Below, piece after piece: positions 8,210-16,146 of a stretch of DNA of 64,000 bases (the first letter of the stretch is position 1; each line of letters begins with the position of its first letter). The notes beneath the pieces are model-generated. The model was not told where the DNA came from. It did no database searches and saw only the letters and a list, made by a program, of their open reading frames with translations. This DNA comes from Nocardia aurantia. GTDB lineage: Bacteria; Actinomycetota; Actinomycetes; Mycobacteriales; Mycobacteriaceae. Both the position numbers and the translations under genes were made by a program. The DNA lies in NCBI RefSeq assembly GCF_009604425.1, contig NZ_WEGI01000016.1:124001-188000 (forward strand), read 5' to 3'.

Positions 8210-9613
8210 TCAGCGCTTGTGCGGTTCGCTCGCCGCGAGCATTTCGTCGCGCTCGACGACCTTCACCCGCTCGCGGCCCTGCGGTTCGCCGAGAGCCCGT
8301 TCGTGGGCGTCGAGGCGGTACCAGCCGGCCCAGGTGGTGAACGGGATGCCCTTGCTCTCCAGCCAGCCGGTGACGGCGTCGGGTTCCGGTTCCGGGGCGG
8401 GAGTGAATGTCGGGGCGTCGTCGAGCAGGCAGGCGATGGTCTCGTTGGCGTCGCCCTTGGTGTGGCCGATCAGGCCGACCGGGCCGCGCTTGATCCAGCC
8501 GGTGACGTAGGTGCCGGGCAGGTAGCGGCCGTCGCCGTCGGCGTGCTCGTCGGCGAGGACGCGCCCGGCCTCGTTGGGGACGGTACCGGCCTGCTCGTCG
8601 AACGGTAGTTGGGCGATGTTCTGCGACAGGTAGCCGACGGCCCGGTAGACCGCCTGCACGTCCCAGGTGTTGAACTCGCCGGTGCCCTTCACGTTGCCGG
8701 TGCCGTCGAGTGCGGTGCGCTCGGTGCGCAGGCCGGCGACCTTGCCGTGTTCGTCGCCCAGGATTTCGGCGGGGCTTTCGAAGAAGTGCAGGAACAGCTT
8801 GTGCGGGCGGGCGCCGACATCACGGATGGCCCACTGCTCGAGGGTGTTGCAGACCATGTCGGCCTGCTTCGAATGCCGGCGGGTGGCTTCCGAACCCTCG
8901 TCGTAGTCGATGTCCTCCGGATCGACGATGACCTCGATGTTGGGGGAGTGGTCCAGTTCCCGCAGTTCCAGCGGGGTGAACTTCGCCTGCGCGGGCCCGC
9001 GACGGCCGAAGACGTGGACCTCGAGGGCCTTGTTGGCGCGCAGGCCCGCGTAGACGTTCGGCGGGATCTCGGTCGGCAGCAGTTCGTCGCCGGTCTTGGC
9101 GAGCACGCGGGCCACGTCGAGGGCGACGTTGCCGACGCCGAGCACGGCGACCTTCTCGGCCTCCAGCGGCCAGGTCCGGGGCACGTCGGGGTGCCCGTCG
9201 TACCAGGAGACGAAGTCCGCGGCGCCGTACGAGCCGTCGAGGTCGATGCCCTGGATCGGCAGCGCGCGGTCGGCGTTGGCGCCGGTGGAGAAGATGACCG
9301 CGTCGTAGAACCGGCGCAGCTCCTCGAGGGTGATGTCGGTGCCGTAGTCGATATTGCCGAGCAGCCGGACCTGCGGCTTGTCGAGGACCTTGTGCAGAGC
9401 GGTGACGATGCCCTTGATCCGCGGATGATCCGGTGCGACACCGTAGCGGATCAGGCCGAACGGGGCCGGCATCCGCTCGTACAGGTCGATGCTCACCTCG
9501 GCATCGGACTTCATCAAGGCGTCGGCGGCGTAGATACCCGCCGGTCCGGCGCCCACGATGGCGATGCGCAACGGGCGATCCGCACTCTGTCGATCGGCGC
9601 TGTGTTCGGTCAT
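8210..9613 (-). CDS. fprA: ferredoxin/adrenodoxin-type NADP reductase (FprA family)
   Basis: A 467-residue flavoprotein that passes electrons between NADPH and ferredoxins that serve cytochromes P450 or Fe-S assembly. FAD motif VGAGPAGIYAADAL is at the N-terminus; the NADP-binding VLGVGNVALDVARVL lies near residue 155; the C-terminal ATG-like motif reads YVTGWIKRGPVGLIGHTKGDA. I prefer the ATG at 9613 over the in-frame one four codons earlier. An IdeR-like iron box lies 49-67 bases upstream, implying repression when iron is plentiful. Confidence 0.9.
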   Translation of the reverse strand: MTEHSADRQSADRPLRIAIVGAGPAGIYAADALMKSDAEVSIDLYERMPAPFGLIRYGVAPDHPRIKGIVTALHKVLDKPQVRLLGNIDYGTDITLEELRRFYDAVIFSTGANADRALPIQGIDLDGSYGAADFVSWYDGHPDVPRTWPLEAEKVAVLGVGNVALDVARVLAKTGDELLPTEIPPNVYAGLRANKALEVHVFGRRGPAQAKFTPLELRELDHSPNIEVIVDPEDIDYDEGSEATRRHSKQADMVCNTLEQWAIRDVGARPHKLFLHFFESPAEILGDEHGKVAGLRTERTALDGTGNVKGTGEFNTWDVQAVYRAVGYLSQNIAQLPFDEQAGTVPNEAGRVLADEHADGDGRYLPGTYVTGWIKRGPVGLIGHTKGDANETIACLLDDAPTFTPAPEPEPDAVTGWLESKGIPFTTWAGWYRLDAHERALGEPQGRERVKVVERDEMLAASEPHKR

Positions 9614-9661
9614 TCTCAGGCGCACCCTCTGGTCGGAAACTCTGGTCTCAGCCGTCGCTAC

Positions 9662-9680
9662 TTAGCTTAGGCTAAGTTGA
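9662..9680. promoter_or_regulatory. IdeR/DtxR-type iron box
   Basis: TTAGCTTAGGCTAAGTTGA matches the remembered IdeR consensus TTAGGTTAGSCTAACCTAA at 15 of 19 positions and has a good dyad (CTTAGC/GCTAAG). It lies just upstream of fprA, where bound IdeR would block the promoter. Confidence 0.75.
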
Positions 9681-9879
9681 CGCTCGGGCGGGCTCCCCCC
9701 GGCGACCCCGACATCCCATCGATGCTGCATCGTTGCTGCAAGGATCCGGTTGGCGCCGCGGCGGCCGCCAGTTCCCGAAGATTCTATCGGTGACGGCTAT
9801 CGCCTCCTTTCCCCCGCCCCCGGCGGGAAATGCCGGGCGTGACTCCCGACACAACAGGCGACCAGGGATGATCAGTGGC

Positions 9880-10338
9880 ATGACCACCCCCGACGAGGAA
9901 CCCGTCGTCATCGATCAGCGGGAAAAGACCCGGTCCGCACTGCCTTTCCTGGCGGCCTTCGCGGTCGCTCTCGTGGTGCTCGTGGCCGTGGTGGTCCTCA
10001 AGGCGACTCGGCCCGCCGAGAGAAACGTCACAGATTCCGACAAGATGGCCACCGCGGTGCGTCTCTATGCGGACGCCTGGAACTCCGCCGACCCGGCGAA
10101 GCTGGCCGCGGCGACCTGTGCCGGCTTCGATCCGGCCCGCTCGCCGCTCGCCGCCGTGGCGGGCAATCCGGCGCAGCCGGCGGCGGCCGGGAAGAAGATC
10201 GATCTCGTGCGGCTCGCCGACCCGAGCATCGACGGCGATCGCGGCAAGGTGACCGTGACCGAATCGGTCGACGGCAAGGAGACCACCGGCACCTGGGCGC
10301 TGACCCGCTCCGACGGGGTCTGGCGCGTCTGCGATTGA
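9880..10338 (+). CDS. membrane-anchored protein, Rv0361-like
   Basis: A 152-residue protein. ATG at 9880 is preceded by AGGGA; ATG at 9868 is an alternative. A short cytoplasmic segment (about 20 residues) is followed by one transmembrane helix (LPFLAAFAVALVVLVAVVVL). The remaining about 110 residues form an external domain of the NTF2/DUF4878-like kind (KMATAVRLYADAWNSADPAKL ... WALTRSDGVWRVCD). Such proteins are common in mycobacteria and Nocardia; function is unknown. It ends about 50 bases before the SAM-IV riboswitch. Confidence 0.75.
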   Translation: MTTPDEEPVVIDQREKTRSALPFLAAFAVALVVLVAVVVLKATRPAERNVTDSDKMATAVRLYADAWNSADPAKLAAATCAGFDPARSPLAAVAGNPAQPAAAGKKIDLVRLADPSIDGDRGKVTVTESVDGKETTGTWALTRSDGVWRVCD

Positions 10339-10386
10339 GGTCGCCGGAGTTTGACAGGCAACCCGATCACCGGGCAATCTCTTTGC

Positions 10387-10501
10387 AGGTCATGAGTGCC
10401 AGCGCCAAGCCCCGGCTCGCTGGTCGGCAACCCTCTTTCGCGGCGGGGTGCTCCGGGTGACGACCTGGCCGCGCACCGGCTCCCGGTGCGGCAAGTGCGG
10501 A
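10387..10501 (+). ncRNA. SAM-IV riboswitch
   Basis: The segment starts GGTCATGAGTGCCAGCG and continues with AAGCCCCGGC, GGCAACCCTC, GCGGGGTGCTCCGGGTGACGACC and a 3' pseudoknot hairpin ending GCGGCAAG. The order and sequence match the actinobacterial SAM-IV class as I remember it, including the P1 closure GGTC/GACC. It ends a few bases before the ribosome binding site GAGGAGG of the rhodanese gene. It should lower rhodanese-metZ expression when S-adenosylmethionine is abundant. Confidence 0.92.
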
Positions 10502-10521
10502 TTCTCGAGGAGGTTCGACAA

Positions 10522-10944
10522 GTGAGCTACGCAGGCGACATCACGCCGGTGCAGGCGTGGGAACTGTTGCGGGACAACCCGGATGCGGTGCTGGTGGATG
10601 TGCGCACCGAGGCCGAGTGGCGGTTCGTCGGGGTGCCCGACACCGCCCCGATCGACCGGCCGACGGCGCTGATCGAATGGGTCGATGTCGGGGGCGCGCG
10701 CAACGAGGCCTTCGTCGATCAGCTGAAGCAGGCCCTCGCCGGGCGGCCGGCGGGCAGCGATGCCCCGGTCGTCTTCCTCTGCCGGTCCGGGCAACGGTCG
10801 ATCGGCGCGGCGACGGCGGCCACCGCGGCCGGATTCGCCCCCTCCTACAACGTGCTCGAGGGTTTCGAGGGCGCACTGGACGAGCGCGCCCATCGCGGCG
10901 GCGCCGGCTGGCGGGCCCACGGGCTGCCGTGGCGGCAGTCGTGA
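10522..10944 (+). CDS. rhodanese-domain sulfurtransferase
   Basis: A 140-residue single-domain rhodanese. GTG at 10522 has GAGGAGG at 10507-10513. The sequence shows VLVDVRTEAEW and the active-site loop VVFLCRSGQRS with the persulfide-carrying cysteine. It probably carries or transfers sulfane sulfur. It lies directly below the SAM-IV riboswitch and 31 bases before metZ, so its role is in sulfur supply for homocysteine/methionine synthesis. The same pair (Rv0390-metZ) occurs in M. tuberculosis. Confidence 0.92.
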   Translation: MSYAGDITPVQAWELLRDNPDAVLVDVRTEAEWRFVGVPDTAPIDRPTALIEWVDVGGARNEAFVDQLKQALAGRPAGSDAPVVFLCRSGQRSIGAATAATAAGFAPSYNVLEGFEGALDERAHRGGAGWRAHGLPWRQS

Positions 10945-10975
10945 TCGGCGCGGTGAGAACCGAAGGGAGACAGGC

Positions 10976-12190
10976 ATGATCACCGGTGGCGCATTCGAGA
11001 AGCCACTGCCCTCGGGGGTGGGCCCCGCGACCCTGGGGGTTCGCGGGGGACTGCGGCGTTCCGGTTTCGAGGAGACCTCCGAGGCCCTGTATCTCTCGTC
11101 CGGATTCGTGTACGAGAGCGCCGAGGCGGCCGAGGCCGCGTTCACCGGCGACGTCGAGCACTTCGTCTACTCCCGCTACGGCAATCCGACGGTTGCGATG
11201 TTCGAGGAGCGGCTGCGGCTGCTCGAGGGCGCCGAGGCGTGTTTCGCCACCGCCAGCGGCATGTCGGCGGTGTTCACCGCGCTGGCCGCGCTGCTCGCGA
11301 CCGGTGATCGGCTGGTGGCCGCCCGCAGCCTGTTCGGCTCCTGTTTCGTGGTGTGCAACGAGATCCTGCCGCGCTGGGGTGTGGAGACCGTCTTCGTCGA
11401 CGGCGAGGATCTCGGGCAGTGGGAGCAGGCGCTGTCGGTGCCGACCACGGCGGTGTTCTTCGAGACCCCGTCCAACCCGATGCAGACCCTGGTGGACGTC
11501 CGCCGGGTGACCGAGCTGGCGCACGCCGCCGGCGCGAAGGTGGTGCTGGACAACGTCTTCGCCACGCCGCTGCTGCAGCGCAGCCTGCCGCTGGGCGCCG
11601 ATGTGGTGGTGTACTCCGGTACGAAGCACATCGACGGTCAGGGCCGGGTGCTCGGCGGGGCGATCCTCGGTACGAAGGACTACATCGACGGCCCGGTGAA
11701 GAACCTGATGCGGCACACCGGTCCCGCCCTGAGCCCGTTCAACGCGTGGACGCTGCTCAAGGGCCTGGAGACCATGCCGCTGCGGGTGATGCAGTCGGCC
11801 ACCTCGGCGCTGCGGATCGGGGAGTTCCTGGAACAGCATCCGGCGGTGTCCTGGACGAAATACCCGTTCCTGCAGTCGCATCCGCAGTACGACCTGGCCC
11901 GTAGTCAGATGAGCGGCGGCGGCACGGTCGTCACCTTCGAACTGGCGGCCAATGCGGACGAAGGCAAGAAGCGCGCCTTCGAGGTGCTCAATCGCCTTCG
12001 CATCGTGGACATCTCGAACAACCTCGGTGATTCCAAGACGCTGATCACCCACCCGGCGACCACCACGCACCGCGCGATGGGCCCGGAAGGCCGTGCGGCC
12101 GTGGGCATCACGGACGGCGTGCTGCGAATCTCGGTGGGCCTGGAGGACATCGACGATCTGCTCGGCGATCTCGACCACGCCCTGAGCTGA
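10976..12190 (+). CDS. metZ: O-succinylhomoserine sulfhydrylase
   Basis: A 404-residue Cys/Met-metabolism PLP enzyme making homocysteine directly from O-succinylhomoserine (or the acetyl ester) and sulfide. The PLP lysine is in VVVYSGTKHIDGQGR (about residue 217). YSRYGNPT and TASGMSAV are the usual phosphate-binding segments. The start at 10976 has AGGGAGA just upstream; open frame before it is the rhodanese gene in another frame. It is second in the riboswitch-controlled operon. Confidence 0.95.
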   Translation: MITGGAFEKPLPSGVGPATLGVRGGLRRSGFEETSEALYLSSGFVYESAEAAEAAFTGDVEHFVYSRYGNPTVAMFEERLRLLEGAEACFATASGMSAVFTALAALLATGDRLVAARSLFGSCFVVCNEILPRWGVETVFVDGEDLGQWEQALSVPTTAVFFETPSNPMQTLVDVRRVTELAHAAGAKVVLDNVFATPLLQRSLPLGADVVVYSGTKHIDGQGRVLGGAILGTKDYIDGPVKNLMRHTGPALSPFNAWTLLKGLETMPLRVMQSATSALRIGEFLEQHPAVSWTKYPFLQSHPQYDLARSQMSGGGTVVTFELAANADEGKKRAFEVLNRLRIVDISNNLGDSKTLITHPATTTHRAMGPEGRAAVGITDGVLRISVGLEDIDDLLGDLDHALS

Positions 12191-12263
12191 GCCGATCGAC
12201 CGGAGTGGGGCGGCTCGGCGGCGAGCCGGGCCGCCCAGCCTGGAGGACGAGCCGATCGTGCTC

Positions 12264-12299
12264 CCGGCCTGCCCGGCCTGCCCGGCCTGCCCGGCCTGC
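12264..12299. repeat. four tandem copies of a 9-bp unit
   Basis: CCGGCCTGC is repeated exactly four times in the non-coding gap between metZ and the convergent HAD gene. A simple-sequence tract prone to slippage; no function is evident. Confidence 0.9.
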
Positions 12300-12343
12300 T
12301 TGGCGCGTCGAACGCGGCGTCCGACGTCCGGCGGCCGAATTCC

Positions 12344-13144
12344 TCAGTCGGCGAACGGGTTCGAGGTGCGGCCCACCAGATCCGCCACCGAATCCAGTAC
12401 CAGGGTCGGGCGGTAGGGGAACTGTTCGAACGAGGCGCGGGTGGAGATGCCGGACGTCACCAGGATCGTCCGCATGCCCGCCTCCAGGCCGGCGATCACA
12501 TCGGTGTCCATCCGGTCGCCGATCATCACCGTGGACTGGGAATGAGCGCCGATGCGGCGCAACGCCGATCGCATCATCAGCGGATTCGGCTTGCCGACGT
12601 AGTACGGTTCGCGCCCGGTGGCCCGGGTGATCAGCGCCGCCACCGAACCGGTCGCGGGCAGCAGCCCCTCGCGCGACGGTCCGGTCGCGTCCGGATTGGT
12701 GGCGATGAAGCGGGCGCCGCGGTCGACCAGGCGGATGGCCGTGGTGATCGCCTCGAAGGAGTAGGTGCGGGTCTCGCCGAGCACCACGTAGTCCGGATCG
12801 CTGTCGGTCAGCACGTAGCCGATCTCGTGCAGCGCGGTGGTGAGGCCGGATTCGCCGACCACGTACGCGGTGCCGCCGGGCCGTTGGTCGTCGAGGAAGG
12901 TGGCGGTCGCCAGCGCGGAGGTCCAGATCGCCTCCTGTGGGATGTCGAGGCCGGAGTGCCGCAACCTGGCCTGCAGGTCGCGCGGGGTGCGGATCGAGTT
13001 GTTGGTGAGCACCAGGAACGGGATGCCGGCGGCCTGCAGTTCGGACAGGAACTTGTCGGCCCCCGGAATCGGATGGTCCTCGTGCACCAGCACGCCGTCC
13101 ATGTCGGTCAGGTAGGACAGGATCGGTTCGTCGTCTGCCGTCAC
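12344..13144 (-). CDS. HAD-IIA phosphatase (NagD-like)
   Basis: A 266-residue protein. HAD motif I is TDMDGVLVHEDHPIPG; motif II appears as VLTNNS; a lysine lies in YYVGKPNPLMM; motif III acids lie in VMIGDRMDTDVIAG. This is the NagD/PGP branch that dephosphorylates small sugar or glycerol phosphates or nucleotides. The substrate cannot be predicted. It is single, convergent with metZ and divergent from fgd1. Confidence 0.88.
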   Translation of the reverse strand: MTADDEPILSYLTDMDGVLVHEDHPIPGADKFLSELQAAGIPFLVLTNNSIRTPRDLQARLRHSGLDIPQEAIWTSALATATFLDDQRPGGTAYVVGESGLTTALHEIGYVLTDSDPDYVVLGETRTYSFEAITTAIRLVDRGARFIATNPDATGPSREGLLPATGSVAALITRATGREPYYVGKPNPLMMRSALRRIGAHSQSTVMIGDRMDTDVIAGLEAGMRTILVTSGISTRASFEQFPYRPTLVLDSVADLVGRTSNPFAD

Positions 13145-13214
13145 CGTTCAATTCTGGGCCCGCGGCGATGATCGCGCGCGGGCGGGGGTAGCGGGTCTCG
13201 GCGCGGCGTCGGCC

Positions 13215-13290
13215 GTCGCGGACGCGCTGCGTGGATCGTCGCGGACGCGCGGCGTCGGTGTCGCGGACGCGCGGCGTCGGTGTCTCGGAC
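13215..13290. repeat. tandem 22-bp repeat upstream of fgd1
   Basis: Two exact 22-bp copies (13238-13259 and 13260-13281, each starting GTCGCGGACGCGCGG) are flanked by a degenerate copy (from 13215) and a partial one (13282-13290). They fill the divergent HAD/fgd1 gap just upstream of the fgd1 promoter region. Confidence 0.85.
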
Positions 13291-13302
13291 CGACCATCCG
13301 CG

Positions 13303-13327
13303 CATAACGGTCAGGTCGCTGGTTATG
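13303..13327. promoter_or_regulatory. dyad upstream of fgd1
   Basis: CATAAC and GTTATG are perfect arms separated by 13 bases, about 105 bases before the fgd1 start. The right arm overlaps a TATGGT box. Possible operator; the regulator is unknown. Confidence 0.35.
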
Positions 13328-13429
13328 GTCGAGGTTGAACCCCGTGCGCGGCGGAATGCGGTGTGACACCGCGACGCTGCATCCGGGTGGGGTTGCGCCC
13401 CGCACAACGACATCGAACAGGAGTCCCGC

Positions 13430-14437
13430 GTGACTGAACTCAAGCTCGGCTACAAGGCGTCGGCGGAACAATTCGGCCCCCGGGAGCTCGTCGAGCTCGG
13501 TGTGGCCGCTGAGGAGCACGGTCTCGACAGCGCCACGGTCAGCGACCACTTCCAGCCGTGGCGGCACAACGGCGGGCACGCGCCCTTCTCGCTGGCCTGG
13601 ATGACGGCGGTGGGCGAGCGGACGCAGCGGATCCAGCTGGGCACCTCGGTACTCACCCCGACCTTCCGGTACAACCCGGCGGTGATCGCGCAGGCGTTCG
13701 CCACCATGGGCTGCCTCTACCCGGAGCGCATCATGCTGGGCGTCGGCACCGGTGAGGCGCTCAACGAGATCGCGACCGGGTACAAGGGCGACTGGCCGGA
13801 GTTCAAGGAGCGGTTCGCCCGGCTGCGGGAATCCGTCGACCTGATGCGGGCGCTGTGGACCGGTGACCGGGTCGACTTCGACGGCGAGTACTACCACACC
13901 GTCGGCGCCTCGATCTACGACGTCCCGAAGGACGGCATCCCGATCTACGTCGCCGCCGGCGGTCCGCTGGTGGCGAAGTACGCCGGTCGTGCCGGCGACG
14001 GATTCATCTGCACCTCGGGCAAGGGCATGGACCTGTACACCGAGAAGCTGATGCCGGGTGTCCAGGAGGGCGCGGCGAAGGCCGGTCGCACCCTCGACGA
14101 CATCGACCGGATGATCGAGATCAAGATCTCCTACGACACCGATCCCGATCTGGCGCTGGAGAACACGCGCTTCTGGGCGCCGCTGTCGCTGACCCCCGAG
14201 CAGAAGCACAGCATCACCGACCCGATCGAGATGGAGGCCGCGGCCGACGCGCTGCCGATCGAGCAGATCGCCAAGCGGTGGATCGTCGCCAGCGATCCGG
14301 ATCAGACGGTCGATTTGATCAAGCCGTACGTGGACGCGGGCCTCAACCACCTGGTGTTCCACGCCCCCGGCCACGACCAGCGCCGCTTCCTGGACCTGTT
14401 CGCCCGCGACCTCGCCCCGCGGCTGCGCAACCTGTAG
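13430..14437 (+). CDS. fgd1: F420-dependent glucose-6-phosphate dehydrogenase
   Basis: A 335-residue luciferase-like TIM-barrel enzyme that oxidises glucose 6-phosphate while reducing coenzyme F420, the main source of F420H2 in mycobacteria and Nocardia. His40, Trp44 (SDHFQPW) and Glu109 (GVGTGEALNE) fall at exactly the catalytic numbering remembered for the M. tuberculosis enzyme. It is nearly full-length identical in pattern to that protein. Gene order fgd1 ... pta-ackA-pknG is conserved with Rv0407-Rv0410c, but two further F420-linked genes are inserted here. The stop codon lies within the first unit of a 25-bp repeat array. Confidence 0.96.
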   Translation: MTELKLGYKASAEQFGPRELVELGVAAEEHGLDSATVSDHFQPWRHNGGHAPFSLAWMTAVGERTQRIQLGTSVLTPTFRYNPAVIAQAFATMGCLYPERIMLGVGTGEALNEIATGYKGDWPEFKERFARLRESVDLMRALWTGDRVDFDGEYYHTVGASIYDVPKDGIPIYVAAGGPLVAKYAGRAGDGFICTSGKGMDLYTEKLMPGVQEGAAKAGRTLDDIDRMIEIKISYDTDPDLALENTRFWAPLSLTPEQKHSITDPIEMEAAADALPIEQIAKRWIVASDPDQTVDLIKPYVDAGLNHLVFHAPGHDQRRFLDLFARDLAPRLRNL

Positions 14438-14536
14438 CCGCCGACGGTTGGGCAGCCGGTGGCCTCTGGCGGTCGCGCAACCTGTGGCCGCTGGGGGCTG
14501 CGCGACCTGTGCCCGCTGGCGGTTGCGCGACCTTGG
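14425..14536. repeat. 25-bp-period repeat array starting in the fgd1 3' end
   Basis: Units GCGCAACCTGTAGCCGC (14425), GCGCAACCTGTGGCCGC (14475), GCGCGACCTGTGCCCGC (14500) and GCGCGACCTTGG (14525) are spaced by 50, 25 and 25 bases, with a decayed unit near 14450. The first unit contains the last codons and stop of fgd1. Confidence 0.8.
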
Positions 14537-14540
14537 TACC

Positions 14541-14571
14541 GCGGCGGCGCAACCCCTGGTTGCGCCGCCGC
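14541..14571. terminator. bidirectional terminator hairpin
   Basis: A perfect 14-bp stem (GCGGCGGCGCAACC with GGTTGCGCCGCCGC) and a 3-base loop, between the convergent fgd1 and deazaflavin oxidoreductase genes. No T-run, as is usual for actinobacterial terminators. Confidence 0.8.
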
Positions 14572-14654
14572 TATGTGATCGGAGGCGCGCCGCGCTGCGG
14601 CTCGACCCGTTGCGATCCTCCCGCCGGCCCGGTTGCCCGCCGGATGGGCTCGCG

Positions 14655-15164
14655 TCAGAGCTGTCGCAGCGCGAACATCCGCATGGTGCGGTCGGTGCGC
14701 CCGCGGTAGGCGTCGTAGGCGTCGCTGATTTCGATGAAGCGGTCGAAGACCTCCTCGCGCTCGGTCTCGTCGGTGACGGGATCGGCGTGGACCGCGAGGT
14801 AGTCCCCGGAAATCGTGACGGTCGCGATCGGATAGGACAGCAGGTTCGCGGTCCAGTCGGGGTGCCGATCGCCGCCGAAATTGCTGCCGACCACGTAGAG
14901 CACATCGCCGTCGTGCACGAACAACAGCGGGGTGGTGTGCTGCTGTCCCGAGTTGCGGCCGGTGGTGGTGAGCAGCAGGATCGGCGCGCCGATCGGACCC
15001 AGCAGGGTGTAGCGTCCGGCGCTGCGCTCCAGCACTTTCCGGTCGAGCGGGGTGAGGACCCGAATGGCCGCGGACCCGGCCTTGGTCGCCGCGATCGGAC
15101 TCGCCAGCCGGGCCAGCACATTCGTACGCGAGCCCCACGTCCGGTCGGGAAATTGTCCTGCCAT
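14655..15164 (-). CDS. F420-dependent nitroreductase/quinone reductase (Ddn family)
   Basis: A 169-residue split-beta-barrel protein. LLTTTGRNSGQQHTTPLL is the hallmark of the deazaflavin-dependent nitroreductase (Ddn/AclJ) family, together with YVVGSNFGGDRHPDWTANL. These enzymes use F420H2 to reduce quinones or nitro compounds at the membrane. The start at 15164 (AGQFPDRTWG) is preferred to the longer 15185 form. It sits beside fgd1, the F420H2 source, and 39 bases downstream of the LLM oxidoreductase, with which it is probably co-transcribed. Confidence 0.88.
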   Translation of the reverse strand: MAGQFPDRTWGSRTNVLARLASPIAATKAGSAAIRVLTPLDRKVLERSAGRYTLLGPIGAPILLLTTTGRNSGQQHTTPLLFVHDGDVLYVVGSNFGGDRHPDWTANLLSYPIATVTISGDYLAVHADPVTDETEREEVFDRFIEISDAYDAYRGRTDRTMRMFALRQL

Positions 15165-15203
15165 GTGCACCGATCCTAGCGCCACCTCCGGACCCGGCTC
15201 ACA

Positions 15204-16028
15204 TCAGCGTCCGGCGGCCGCCTTCGCCTCGGCGATGAATTCGTATGCGGCACGCCAATTTCCGTCCGGGGGCAGGACCAGGACGCGCTCGGCGCCGAGT
15301 TCGGCCAGGGCGGCGAGCCGGTCGGCGAGCGCGGTGACGGTGTCCGGCGCTACCTGCATCACGGTCAGGCCGGGCGCCGGGCGGCCGCGTTCCGCGGCCA
15401 GTTCGGCCAGCCGGTCCCGGGCGGCGGTCAGTTCGGCGTCGGAGTTGCCGAGCGAGATCCAGCCGTCGCCGTAGGTCGCGGTGCGGCGAAGCGCGCGAGT
15501 TCCGTTGCCCGCGATCAGGATCGGCGGCACGGTGGCGCCGGGGGACAGGGCCGCGACGGTGCCGTCGGGCAGGGTGGTGGTCCGGCCGGCGATCAGGTCG
15601 GGCAGCAGTCGCAGCGCCTCGTCGGTGCGGTCACCACGGTCGGCGAAGGAGACTCCGGCCGCCCGCCAGCCGATGTCACCGTGCGCGGGATTGCCGGTGC
15701 CGACGCCCAGCCGCAGCCGGTCGCCGGACACGTGCTGCAGGCCGGCGGCCTGCTTGGCGGCCCAGGCCACCGGGCGCAGGGCCGCGAGCAGCACGCGGTA
15801 CCCGATGCCGATCCGCTCGGTGACCGCGGCGGCCGCCGCGAGCGCCACAGTGCTGTCCAGGATCGGGGCGGTCGGGAGCAGATGATCGGCTACCCAGATC
15901 GAATCGAGTCCCGCCGTCTCGGCGAACCGCGCGGCGGCGGGAATATCGCCCAGGACGGGCCGGGCCGGGTCGGGGCTCGAGGTGGGCAGGAAGGTGCCGA
16001 TTTCCGGGAGGCCGGAGCTGGATGCCAT
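15204..16028 (-). CDS. LLM-class F420-dependent oxidoreductase
   Basis: A 274-residue luciferase-like barrel protein. Features are PAAARFAETAGLDSIWVADH at the N-terminus, RLRLGVGTGNP in the middle and ILIAGNGTRALRRTATYGDG. ATG at 16028 starts the family-like sequence; the frame upstream is the intergenic operator. The substrate is unknown; family members reduce or oxidise small organics with F420. It is divergent from pta across a dyad, and upstream of the Ddn-like gene. Confidence 0.85.
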   Translation of the reverse strand: MASSSGLPEIGTFLPTSSPDPARPVLGDIPAAARFAETAGLDSIWVADHLLPTAPILDSTVALAAAAAVTERIGIGYRVLLAALRPVAWAAKQAAGLQHVSGDRLRLGVGTGNPAHGDIGWRAAGVSFADRGDRTDEALRLLPDLIAGRTTTLPDGTVAALSPGATVPPILIAGNGTRALRRTATYGDGWISLGNSDAELTAARDRLAELAAERGRPAPGLTVMQVAPDTVTALADRLAALAELGAERVLVLPPDGNWRAAYEFIAEAKAAAGR

Positions 16029-16055
16029 TGCAATCCTGTCGCAGATGGTTTCGTT

Positions 16056-16072
16056 GCATACGATTTGTATGC
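16056..16072. promoter_or_regulatory. operator-like palindrome between LLM gene and pta
   Basis: GCATAC-N5-GTATGC is a perfect dyad in a noticeably AT-rich divergent intergenic region, just 28 bases from the LLM gene's ATG. Flanking TTCGT (16050) and ACGAA (16075) extend the symmetry loosely. No regulator gene is adjacent. Confidence 0.55.
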
Positions 16073-16146
16073 GTACGAATAATATGTTTGTGCAATCGAT
16101 ATGGCAATCCCGCGCGCCGTCCACGATGATCATTAAGCTCGGGCGC

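Noticed and set aside
10760..10975. Longer start for metZ
   Set aside because: It would overlap most of the rhodanese gene; the ATG at 10976 has a ribosome binding site and the normal MetZ N-terminus.
14425..14536. Possible CRISPR array from the 25-bp periodicity
   Set aside because: Units vary, no unique spacers, no cas genes; it is a degenerate tandem duplication.
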